64,000 nucleotides of DNA. Origin: Acinetobacter rudis. Lineage in GTDB: Bacteria; Pseudomonadota; Gammaproteobacteria; Pseudomonadales; Moraxellaceae. The translations under genes were made by a program, and so were the position numbers. Below, piece by piece: positions 1 to 7,700 of the stretch (the stretch's first letter is position 1; every line of letters starts with the position of its first letter). The stretch is taken from the NCBI RefSeq assembly GCF_031157835.1, contig NZ_JAVIDR010000003.1:248001-312000 (forward strand), written 5' to 3'. Under the pieces are notes generated by a model. That model did no database searches and was not told where the DNA came from. It saw nothing but the letters and a program-made list of their open reading frames with translations.

Positions 1-43
1 CCAATATTTCAGCAATAGCATTCAACTGTGTCGTCACAAACAT
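1..43 (-). CDS. Start of an unidentified leftward gene (partial)
   Basis: An ATG on the minus strand opens a frame of 14 codons (MFVTTQLNAIAEIL) that runs off the window edge. An AAAGGG element lies about 7 nt before it, which supports a real start. Too little is visible to name a product. It is divergent from the cytochrome bd operon, so it could share control with it, but that is only inference from position. Confidence 0.4.
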   Translation of the reverse strand, partial: MFVTTQLNAIAEIL

Positions 44-373
44 GTATTTACCCTTTGTTGTCAGTCCATTTTTAATCAATTATCTGAACGATGCACTGAT
101 CGAATGACTATTTTGCAGTAAATAATGCATCAGTTATAGCAACAAATATTGCAAAAAAAAATATAACAGATCAGCTCCACTCCTTAAAATCTGTTATAAA
201 TTTTCGCTAAATTTCTGTACCTACTCAAAGCCTATTTTACCCTGCACTATTTAAATAATATTTTAACTAGGTAGTGATAATGCACCAATCTGTGTATTAA
301 AACGGATTACTGGATCTTAATTTTCTCAATATCGTACTCACTACTGTAGTAAAACTCGCTTGGGGAGTTGCAC
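44..373. other. AT-rich divergent intergenic region
   Basis: No gene is seen here. The stretch separates the leftward partial gene from the cytochrome bd operon. It holds an inverted repeat at 162-198 (separate entry) and a TGATAAT element near 275-281 that could serve as a -10 for the oxidase operon. No convincing -35 partner was found. Confidence 0.5.
153..198 (-). terminator. Intrinsic terminator-like hairpin reading leftward
   Basis: Arms at 162-171 and 189-198 (TATAACAGAT / ATCTGTTATA) pair perfectly over 10 bp around a 17-nt loop. Nine A residues at 153-161 give a run of nine U in a leftward transcript. No leftward gene lies upstream of it within the window. It is therefore either a leader attenuator of the gene starting at 43 or a block on stray leftward transcription. 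The same arm sequence recurs in the terminator at 12052-12091. Confidence 0.5.
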
Positions 374-1828
374 ATGAGTTTAGGTTTAACAGCCTTAGAG
401 TTGGCACGTATCCAATTCGCTTTCACCGTTTCTTTTCATATTATCTTCCCTGCCACCTCAATTGGTTTGGCATGTTTTCTCGCCTTATTAGAATGGAAAT
501 GGTTGCGCACGCAAAATCCAGTCTATCGTGATTTATTTAAATATTGGATTAAAATTTTTGCCATTGCCTTTGGCATGGGGGTTGTATCTGGCGTAGTCAT
601 GAGCTATCAGTTTGGTACGAACTGGAGTGAATTTTCTCGTATTGCGGGAAGCATAACAGGCCCATTATTAACCTATGAAGTACTCAGTGCCTTTTTCTTA
701 GAGGCTGGATTCTTAGGTATTATGCTCTTTGGTTGGGGGCGCGTGAGTGCTAAAGCTCACTTTTTTGCAACACTTATGGTCGCTGTTGGTACCTGTATTT
801 CGATGTTCTGGATCTTATCATCAAATAGTTGGATGCAAACACCTCAAGGTTTTAGCATAGTAAATGGTCTCATTGTACCTACTGATTGGTGGGCAATTGT
901 CTTTAACCCTTCTTTTGCCTATCGCTTTGCTCACATGGCCACAGCTGCCTTTTTAGTGTCATCACTCTTAGTTGTTGCAACAGCAGCATGGCATTTGTTT
1001 AAAGGCCGCCGTGATGAGCTTGTTAAAAAATCATTTTCTCTAGGCTTATGGATGGTGCTTGCAACCTCCACAATGCAAATCATCTTAGGGGATTTACATG
1101 GTTTAAATACCTTAAAACATCAACCTGCAAAACTCGCTGCGATCGAGGGACATTGGGAAACCAATCATGACCACGGTATGCCACTGCTATTGTTTGCTAT
1201 ACCAGATATGCAAAATGAACGAAACCACGCTGAAATTGGCCTGCCCAATGTAGGAAGTTTGGTATTAACACATAGCCTTGAAGGTAAGGTTACTGGTTTA
1301 AAAGACTTTTCGGTAGCTGATCGACCTAATGTGCCTATTGTATTTTGGAGTTTTAGGGTTATGGTCGGCCTTGGTGTTTTGATGCTCTGTATGTCCATAC
1401 TCGCACTTTGGCTTAGAAAAACTGGTCGTTTATACAATACCTCATGGTTTCATCGTTTTGCATTCATCATGGGACCAAGTGGTTATATCGCTTTACTTGC
1501 AGGTTGGATCACAACCGAAGTAGGTCGCCAACCGTGGTTAATTTATGGCGTACTGCGCACCAACCAAGGCTTATCTCATAGTGTGAGTGCCGATCAAGTC
1601 GGAATCAGTCTGATTATTTTCGTTCTTGTTTATAGCATCGTTTTTGGTACTGGTATTTACTACATGTTTAAAATCATGCGTACCGGCCCTGTATTTTTAC
1701 ATGAACTAGAAACCACAACAGACCGATTTAAAACAGCACGGCGTCCACTCAGTGCTGTCGATGATGCAATCGAATACAACGACGATCAAACAAATTCTAA
1801 ACCACAAAAGGATAATTCACATGATTGA
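374..1828 (+). CDS. cioA: Cyanide-insensitive cytochrome bd ubiquinol oxidase, subunit I
   Basis: Heme-bearing subunit of a bd-type quinol oxidase in the inner membrane; it oxidises ubiquinol and reduces oxygen to water. 484 residues. His22 in SFHIIFP corresponds to the high-spin heme b ligand. The quinol-binding segment HQPAKLAAIEGHWE, the signature GRQPW and several membrane helices are visible. The Q-loop is short, as in the CioA branch rather than long-loop CydA. The ATG at 374 is chosen because GGGAG sits 7 nt upstream; an in-frame TTG at 368 is less likely. It overlaps subunit II by 8 nt, indicating translational coupling. The family is clear; CioA versus CydA naming rests on the short Q-loop and the DUF2474-like peptide downstream. 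Confidence 0.93.
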   Translation: MSLGLTALELARIQFAFTVSFHIIFPATSIGLACFLALLEWKWLRTQNPVYRDLFKYWIKIFAIAFGMGVVSGVVMSYQFGTNWSEFSRIAGSITGPLLTYEVLSAFFLEAGFLGIMLFGWGRVSAKAHFFATLMVAVGTCISMFWILSSNSWMQTPQGFSIVNGLIVPTDWWAIVFNPSFAYRFAHMATAAFLVSSLLVVATAAWHLFKGRRDELVKKSFSLGLWMVLATSTMQIILGDLHGLNTLKHQPAKLAAIEGHWETNHDHGMPLLLFAIPDMQNERNHAEIGLPNVGSLVLTHSLEGKVTGLKDFSVADRPNVPIVFWSFRVMVGLGVLMLCMSILALWLRKTGRLYNTSWFHRFAFIMGPSGYIALLAGWITTEVGRQPWLIYGVLRTNQGLSHSVSADQVGISLIIFVLVYSIVFGTGIYYMFKIMRTGPVFLHELETTTDRFKTARRPLSAVDDAIEYNDDQTNSKPQKDNSHD

Positions 1829-2825
1829 TTTAGCTCTGGTTTGGGTGGGAATTATTGGCCTTGGTGTGCTCATATATGTCATTCTAGATGGTTTTGATTT
1901 AGGCATTGGAATTTTATTTCCACTGATTAAAGAACAACAACAGCGCGATGTAATGATGAATACTGTTGCCCCTGTTTGGGATGGTAATGAAACTTGGATG
2001 GTTCTTGGTGGAGCAGGTTTATATGCTGCTTTTCCACTTGTTTATGCAACTGTCCTTTCAGCCTTATATATGCCAATCATGCTCATGGTTGTCGCACTGA
2101 TTTTTCGTGGTGTCGCATTTGAATTTCGATTTAAAGCTAACCGAAGTAAATATCTTTGGGACCATGCCTTTATATGGGGTTCTATCATCTCTAGTTTTTT
2201 ACAAGGTGTTATTTTAGGTGCATATATTCAAGGCATTGAAACAACAAATGGAATATATACGGGTGCAGCATTTGATTGGTTAACCCCTTTTAGTTTGTTC
2301 ACTGGACTAGGTGTTGTTGTTATGTATGCTGCCTTAGGTTGTGGATGGTTGATTTTAAAAACTGAGACAGCATTACAACTACGTATGTACCAACTTATGC
2401 CTAAATTAATTTTAGTGCTATTACTCATTTTTGCTGTAGTCAGTTTATATACACCTCTGACGCATGCAAATATTGCAGAACGTTGGTTTAGTTTGCCTCA
2501 ACTCTATTACTTTAGCCCAGTACCTATATTAGTGATCATTTTCGTTGCACTGATTATATCTGCATGTAAAAACCGTCTTGAATATCAACCTTTTGTATAT
2601 ACATTAGCATTAGTCTTTCTCGCCTTTACTGGTTTTATCATTAGCTTATGGCCAATGATCATTCCACCTACAGTTACAATTTGGCAAGCAGCTGCACCTG
2701 CATCAAGTCTAAAGTTTACTTTAGTAGGCGCTGTTATTTTTATTCCCATTATTATTGCTTATACCATTATGGGTTATTGGGTATTTAGAGACAAAGTGCG
2801 CGTTGGTGATAGTGGCTATCATTAA
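1821..2825 (+). CDS. cioB: Cytochrome bd ubiquinol oxidase, subunit II
   Basis: Second membrane subunit of the bd oxidase, 334 residues from the ATG at 1821. The opening MIDLALVWVGIIGLGVLIYV followed by ILDGFDLGIG is the family signature, and the DGNETWM motif lies near residue 56. It has multiple hydrophobic helices and ends in a charged tail. The start overlaps the end of subunit I by 8 nt; frames opening further upstream would give an N-terminus unlike the family. The 41-residue peptide gene follows after 32 nt. It forms the structural core of the oxidase with subunit I. Confidence 0.93.
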   Translation: MIDLALVWVGIIGLGVLIYVILDGFDLGIGILFPLIKEQQQRDVMMNTVAPVWDGNETWMVLGGAGLYAAFPLVYATVLSALYMPIMLMVVALIFRGVAFEFRFKANRSKYLWDHAFIWGSIISSFLQGVILGAYIQGIETTNGIYTGAAFDWLTPFSLFTGLGVVVMYAALGCGWLILKTETALQLRMYQLMPKLILVLLLIFAVVSLYTPLTHANIAERWFSLPQLYYFSPVPILVIIFVALIISACKNRLEYQPFVYTLALVFLAFTGFIISLWPMIIPPTVTIWQAAAPASSLKFTLVGAVIFIPIIIAYTIMGYWVFRDKVRVGDSGYH

Positions 2826-2857
2826 ATTTGTTATCTACACAATATATTGGAGACATT

Positions 2858-2983
2858 ATGTTTCATAAACGTCAGCTTCATCTAAGCTCAATGCAATGGT
2901 TTATTTTATTGTGGCTAGTCGGTTTTTTAGGTTTAGCAATTATTGCTGGATTATTTAAAATTATGTTGTACTTTGCCTATTAA
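2858..2983 (+). CDS. Small membrane peptide of the bd oxidase operon (DUF2474-like)
   Basis: A 41-codon ORF with GGAG 5 nt before its ATG. The product has a basic start (MFHKRQLH), then one hydrophobic helix at about residues 13-33, and an aromatic end. Small single-helix peptides of this kind (CydX or DUF2474 families) accompany bd oxidases and help assembly or stability. The position, 32 nt after subunit II and before the terminator, fits that role. The match to DUF2474 is from length, position and the WF...WL..F.GL pattern, not from a search. Confidence 0.75.
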   Translation: MFHKRQLHLSSMQWFILLWLVGFLGLAIIAGLFKIMLYFAY

Positions 2984-2997
2984 CCTCTTATATCGTT

Positions 2998-3028
2998 AAC
3001 CTATAGACCTCAAGTCTATAGGTTTTTC
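2998..3028 (+). terminator. Terminator of the cytochrome bd operon
   Basis: Perfect 11-bp inverted repeat (2998-3008 with 3014-3024), 5-nt loop CTCAA, running into TTTTT. It ends the oxidase operon 15 nt after the small peptide gene and just before the MocR gene. Confidence 0.85.
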
Positions 3029-3050
3029 TATATTTCACCGTGGATTTTCT

Positions 3051-4445
3051 ATGTATAAATCTGAACAATTAGCCAATAGCTTAAAACGACTGATTCAAAA
3101 TGGCACTTGGAAATTTCACGAAAAACTGCCGTCTTTGCGTCAACAAGCCAGCCAATCAGGTTTTAGTTTAATTACAGTGATGAATGCGTATCAGTCATTG
3201 GAGGCACAAGGTCTAATTTATTCAAAAGAAAAGTCTGGTTATTTTGTTACTGGCCCAACTGCCTCTACCACTGAGCCATTAGACCTTACTATTAATGATC
3301 ATATTGAGATTAACTCAATCGTATTTAAGTATTTAAAATCTATTCAATCTGATCAAATCATCCCCTTCGGCTCAGCATTTCCAGATAGTCAATTGCTCTA
3401 CTCTCCGAAGTTAATTCAGACGATGGGACAACTAGCACGGCAAAAACGTAGTTATGATCAAACCCCCAGTTTACCGCCAGGACATTTTGCCCTCAGACAA
3501 TGGATTGCCCAACGCTATTGTATGCAAGGTATACAAACTGATCCATCCGATATAGTCATTACCTCTGGTGGTTTAGATGCACTTAATCTTTCTTTACAAG
3601 CATTAACTCAACCAGGCGATTATATATTGCTTCAGGCTACAATTTTCTATGGCGCATGGCAGGCAGCAGAACGTCTAGGTCTAAAAGTGATAAGTATTCC
3701 TGAACACCCCGAACATGGTCTAGATTTAGAGGCTTTTGAACAAGCTGTACAAAACTATCCAATTAAAGTGTGTTTGTTAATGCTCAATAGTCAAAATCCA
3801 ATTGGCTATACGCTCAGTGATGAAAATAAATATAAATTAGCTAAATTACTGCATGATTATCAGATTCAATTAATTGAGGATGATGTTTATGAAGAATTGT
3901 ACTATGGCGCAAAAAAACCATTACCCATGAAATACTTTGACCAACAAAATCTTGTTTTGCATTGTTCTTCATTTTCCAAAACACTGGGTGCAGGTTTTCG
4001 TATAGGTTGGGTACATGCGGGTAAATTTTCTGAGTCAATTCAACATTTACAATTAATGAGTACCTTATCAGTCAATTCATTTATTCAAAATGCGCTCACT
4101 GAATACTTAAGCCACCGTCACTATGAGAAACATTTAAAAACTTTACGTAGCGCTTTACAGCGTTATAAAAAGCAATTTTACCAATATCTCAAAGCACGGC
4201 TACCAAGTGATTGTAAAATTCACTACTATCCATCAGGATATTTTTTATGGATTGAGTTACCACTACATATTAATAGTCTCAGTATTTATGATCATTTAAT
4301 CCAAAAAAATATTGGTATTGCCCCAAGCATATTATTTAATACGCTTGAAGACCAACAACACCACATCCGTATTAATTGTTCTTTTGAACTCAATGAACAA
4401 CTTAAGGCTGCCTTAGATCAGTTCATTGAACTGGTTACTCCATAA
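3051..4445 (+). CDS. MocR-type GntR regulator with aminotransferase-like domain
   Basis: 464 residues. Residues 1-70 form a GntR winged helix-turn-helix (KLPSLRQQASQSGFSLITVMNAYQ, then GLIYSKEKSGYFV). Residues about 95-460 are a fold-type I aminotransferase domain with the PLP-lysine motif SSFSKTLGAGFRIGW and the upstream pocket motif NSQNPIGYT. MocR proteins are usually transcription regulators that sense an amino compound or PLP through the enzyme-like domain. The next gene, a YddG-type exporter on the same strand 150 nt later, is the obvious candidate target. The function is inferred from domain order and neighbour; an actual aminotransferase role cannot be excluded. Confidence 0.87.
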   Translation: MYKSEQLANSLKRLIQNGTWKFHEKLPSLRQQASQSGFSLITVMNAYQSLEAQGLIYSKEKSGYFVTGPTASTTEPLDLTINDHIEINSIVFKYLKSIQSDQIIPFGSAFPDSQLLYSPKLIQTMGQLARQKRSYDQTPSLPPGHFALRQWIAQRYCMQGIQTDPSDIVITSGGLDALNLSLQALTQPGDYILLQATIFYGAWQAAERLGLKVISIPEHPEHGLDLEAFEQAVQNYPIKVCLLMLNSQNPIGYTLSDENKYKLAKLLHDYQIQLIEDDVYEELYYGAKKPLPMKYFDQQNLVLHCSSFSKTLGAGFRIGWVHAGKFSESIQHLQLMSTLSVNSFIQNALTEYLSHRHYEKHLKTLRSALQRYKKQFYQYLKARLPSDCKIHYYPSGYFLWIELPLHINSLSIYDHLIQKNIGIAPSILFNTLEDQQHHIRINCSFELNEQLKAALDQFIELVTP

Positions 4446-4595
4446 AGATAAAGCTATATAAATATCGCATGGCATGGACGCCATAAACATCAATCCACAT
4501 TCAATCTACTGCAAATATATGTGATGATTATTTTAACTCTTGCTTAATTTTATCTACTATAACGCTTTACCCATTTTAGTTGGTCATTGAAATAA

Positions 4596-5480
4596 ATGAA
4601 TTCGTATAAAGCAACATGGATTGGTATGACTGCCATTATTTTATGGAGTTTTATCGTTGCTCTGATTAAAGCAATCAGTTTCTTTTTTGGCCCTATTGCT
4701 GGGGCAGCATTAATGTATAGCTTAGCCTCAATTATTTTACTTTTTTCATTTGGCTGGACATCTTTAAAAGCATTTCCAATTCAGTACTTAATATGGGGAA
4801 GCTTACTGTTTGTTAGTTATGAAATTTGTCTTGCTCTTTCTATTGGCTATACAAAAACAAATCATCAAGCCATAGAGGTTGGTTTAGTCAATTATTTATG
4901 GCCAACAATGACCATTTTATTTGCTGTTATATTTAATCATCAAAAAGTCAATTGGCTCATTATACCAGGTCTATGTTTATCTCTTTTGGGAATTAGCTGG
5001 GTATTAGGTGGAGAGCAAGGTTTAAACCTCCAAAACATACTGCTCAATATTCAAAGCAATCCCTTAAGCTATATATTGGCTGCTTTAGGAGTATTATTTT
5101 GGGCAGCTTATTGCACCATAACGACTCGCCTTGCAGATGGTAAAAATGGGGTTACTTTGTTTTTTATTTTGGTATCAATAGCCTTATGGGTTAAATGGTA
5201 TCTTTCAGGTGACTACAACCTTCACTTTGAATTAGCGGCCCTTCCTTATTTACTCTTTGCTGCTTTTGCAATGAGTATTAGTTATGGCGCTTGGAATATT
5301 GGCATTATGCATGGGAATGTCACACTTCTGGCAGCCTCTTCTTATTTTGTTCCTGTACTCTCCACACTTGTTTCAGTATTTATGCTCAATACCACGCTAA
5401 GCTTTAGTTTTTGGCAAGGTGCACTGATGGTTTGTTTCGGTGCCTTATTATGTTGGCTCTCAACTCAAAAGAAAAACTAA
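4596..5480 (+). CDS. yddG: YddG-like aromatic amino acid exporter (DMT superfamily)
   Basis: 294 residues with about ten hydrophobic helices, the EamA/DMT layout. The segments LLFVSYEICLALSIGY, NHQAIEVGLVNYLWPT and PGLCLSLLGISWVLGG closely follow remembered YddG sequences, inner-membrane exporters of aromatic and some other neutral amino acids. It lies behind the MocR-type regulator, which suggests amino-acid-responsive efflux. The ribosome site before the ATG at 4596 is weak. Assignment to the YddG group is strong; the substrate is inferred from that group. Confidence 0.88.
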   Translation: MNSYKATWIGMTAIILWSFIVALIKAISFFFGPIAGAALMYSLASIILLFSFGWTSLKAFPIQYLIWGSLLFVSYEICLALSIGYTKTNHQAIEVGLVNYLWPTMTILFAVIFNHQKVNWLIIPGLCLSLLGISWVLGGEQGLNLQNILLNIQSNPLSYILAALGVLFWAAYCTITTRLADGKNGVTLFFILVSIALWVKWYLSGDYNLHFELAALPYLLFAAFAMSISYGAWNIGIMHGNVTLLAASSYFVPVLSTLVSVFMLNTTLSFSFWQGALMVCFGALLCWLSTQKKN

Positions 5481-5484
5481 AACC

Positions 5485-5514
5485 ACCCTCTTTTCAAAGA
5501 GGGTAAGCTTTATT
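5485..5514. terminator. Hairpin between yddG and the phosphodiesterase gene
   Basis: ACCCTCTT at 5485-5492 pairs with AAGAGGGT at 5497-5504 around a 4-nt loop. It follows the yddG stop by 4 nt. The T-tract on the plus side is imperfect (TTTATTT). It lies between two converging genes and may serve both. Confidence 0.65.
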
Positions 5515-5579
5515 TAAATAGAGTAGAAAATGAACAATATTTAAGCCAAGTTCTAAAGCAGTAATACTTTGACTTGAGT

Positions 5580-7421
5580 TCAGGGAGCCACCTGTACCGA
5601 TACTTCGGCAGGCACATCACTCACCTTCACCTTAATAGGTGCTGCAAAGATCGTATAATGATGGGTAGCATCAATACTATATTGATAGCCTGGCATCACA
5701 TAGGCTGTGCCTGAGCCAATATAACGGATTGAGCCCGTATCACGATAAAGCGCTTGTTGACTAGACAATAATATTAATTGATTAGCTTCAGCTAAGACCT
5801 TTTGCCCATCTTGCTGGGTGAGTTGTATTGGAAAATGAAGTGTTTCACCCACTTGTATATGGCGCTCTGTATTATCCATAGTTTGGATATTCACCATATA
5901 CTTTGAAGCAAATTGAGTGTAATCCGTTGTTAATCCATTTACACCTGTTAAATAGTAATGCTTAAACACTTTTTCATCACGGAACGTCCAAGGCCAAAAA
6001 CTAATCCCTCGATGTTTAGCCACTTCAAGCAAGGCAGAAGTGATATTGCCATAGCTTGAATTAAATGTAGAAGCATGTCGCTGTGTTACATCCATTAAGC
6101 TTTTCACATCTTTATGCACATCATTGGTTTTAGGCACATTACCCGTTAATAACCCTGTCGTATAACCAGGAAGCTGATATTTCATACGTTTAATTTGCGC
6201 AGTATTAAACGATATAGCAACCACTTGATCCTCTATAGAATATTGTTCAATTTCTTTTTTTAATTCAGTAATCAGTTCAGGGTGACCACTTTTAATTTCA
6301 ACAAAGTGCACCATATCTTTGTTGTCTCTAAAGGTTTGAAAATATTCAGCTAATGTGGGTACTTTATGTCCTCGATGTGTAGATAGCTGCTTCACTTCAG
6401 CCAAAGTCATTTGCTCAATATATCCTTTGCCATTGGTGGTTCGATCAACCATTGGATCATGCATAATGACTAAATGTTTATCTTTCGTTATATAAATATC
6501 GTTTTCTACAATATCAGCACCCAAAGCAACCGCTTTTTTTGCACTTTCTAATGTATTTTCATCTTCTAGACTAGGCACACCACGATGACCAATAATTAAT
6601 GGTTTACGTAATAAGGTTGGTTTTGGCATTGTGCTTAATATATCCATATATGGATAGCTATTACTTGTAATAATGCCATTGAGTCCTGAAACTAAAGTAC
6701 GTCCTGCTGCTGCAAAGTCCTGCCCTGTACTTTCCCCCCAAACCGTTAATAAGCGTTGTTGTAAAAAAGAGACATTATCTTTATTAATCATGTAGGATGG
6801 CAAAATAACAATTCGAGAATAGGCTGCATTGGTACGGTGCAAGATATCTGCCAAATCTTTGCGCTTACTTCCCAATTTTTTAGCCTGACTCAAGTCCAAT
6901 ACAGTACGGCTACTGGGTAACATGACATGAATTTTACGCAACAGCTGTTCATCATTTGATCTTAAACTTATATCTGAAAGATCAATCTGATTTGCAATCT
7001 GAACCAAAGCATTTAACGTCGCTTCATTTTGAATCGCTAATAAAGGAAGCGTACGACGGGAAGGATCATTAAGGAATTGCTGTAATGTTCCATGTTTTTT
7101 CCCCTGTTGATCCAAAAGGTTGAGTTTTGCATCCAAGCGAAAAGCCCATTGATTAGCACGATCCATCTCTAAATCGCTCTTTGCTGTCACAATTTGGATA
7201 ATGCTTGGTGCTAACGCAACAGAAGTACTCTCATTTTGTACTGTAACAACAGGATTATCTGAAACATATTGTTTTCTCTCAATATGTGTCCCAGAAAGTT
7301 CTTCTACATAGTTGGGCAATGCCAATTTTGGTGTTTTACTATAACTATCGTGACAAGCACTTAAACCCAAAAGTGTTGTCAATGAGAGTGTTAAAATTGA
7401 AATTTTGCTATCAAAAATCAT
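5580..7421 (-). CDS. Glycerophosphodiester phosphodiesterase lipoprotein (paralogue 1)
   Basis: 613 residues. A lipoprotein signal ends at LSAC (Cys23), so the protein is probably anchored in an envelope membrane. Residues about 270-505 form a GDPD TIM barrel with GHRG (278-281), the acid cluster VEND (305-308), MHDPMVDRTTNGKG (320-333) and FVEIKSG, the residues needed for metal binding and hydrolysis of glycerophosphodiesters to glycerol 3-phosphate and an alcohol. Residues about 70-265 are an unfamiliar N-terminal region, and the last 100 residues look like a beta-rich domain. The 809-residue gene next to it shares all three parts. The ribosome site is weak. The catalytic family is secure; the substrate is unknown. 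Confidence 0.88.
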   Translation of the reverse strand: MIFDSKISILTLSLTTLLGLSACHDSYSKTPKLALPNYVEELSGTHIERKQYVSDNPVVTVQNESTSVALAPSIIQIVTAKSDLEMDRANQWAFRLDAKLNLLDQQGKKHGTLQQFLNDPSRRTLPLLAIQNEATLNALVQIANQIDLSDISLRSNDEQLLRKIHVMLPSSRTVLDLSQAKKLGSKRKDLADILHRTNAAYSRIVILPSYMINKDNVSFLQQRLLTVWGESTGQDFAAAGRTLVSGLNGIITSNSYPYMDILSTMPKPTLLRKPLIIGHRGVPSLEDENTLESAKKAVALGADIVENDIYITKDKHLVIMHDPMVDRTTNGKGYIEQMTLAEVKQLSTHRGHKVPTLAEYFQTFRDNKDMVHFVEIKSGHPELITELKKEIEQYSIEDQVVAISFNTAQIKRMKYQLPGYTTGLLTGNVPKTNDVHKDVKSLMDVTQRHASTFNSSYGNITSALLEVAKHRGISFWPWTFRDEKVFKHYYLTGVNGLTTDYTQFASKYMVNIQTMDNTERHIQVGETLHFPIQLTQQDGQKVLAEANQLILLSSQQALYRDTGSIRYIGSGTAYVMPGYQYSIDATHHYTIFAAPIKVKVSDVPAEVSVQVAP

Positions 7422-7606
7422 GTTCTAATTTTAAACCACTCTGTATCATTAATCTTAAATTTAACAAAATGTAGCTTTTGCTACTGATGTCATATTTAAA
7501 AATATACCTAAGAAAAACGGGCAAAACTAGAAAAATAACAATATTAATTGATAAAAATCTTTAGTAATAATCAAGATAATTAAAAATTTTGATTCGATGA
7601 TTTAAA

Positions 7607-7630
7607 CACTCTGCTTTTGCAAACAGAGTG
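7607..7630 (-). terminator. Hairpin after the second phosphodiesterase gene
   Basis: CACTCTG at 7607-7613 pairs with CAGAGTG at 7624-7630, with three further possible A-T pairs inside the loop. On the leftward strand it is followed by TTTAAA. It lies 70 nt beyond the stop of the 809-residue gene and probably separates the transcription of the two paralogues. Confidence 0.5.
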
Positions 7631-7700
7631 CTTTTAACTTTATTGTAATTTTAACCAATTGATATATCAGTTAAATTTGAAATTAAAAAATGTAAGCAAT

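Noticed and set aside
4469..4484. Short inverted repeat ATGGC...GCCAT between the MocR and yddG genes
   Set aside because: Only five base pairs per arm and no T-run; too weak to call as an operator or terminator.
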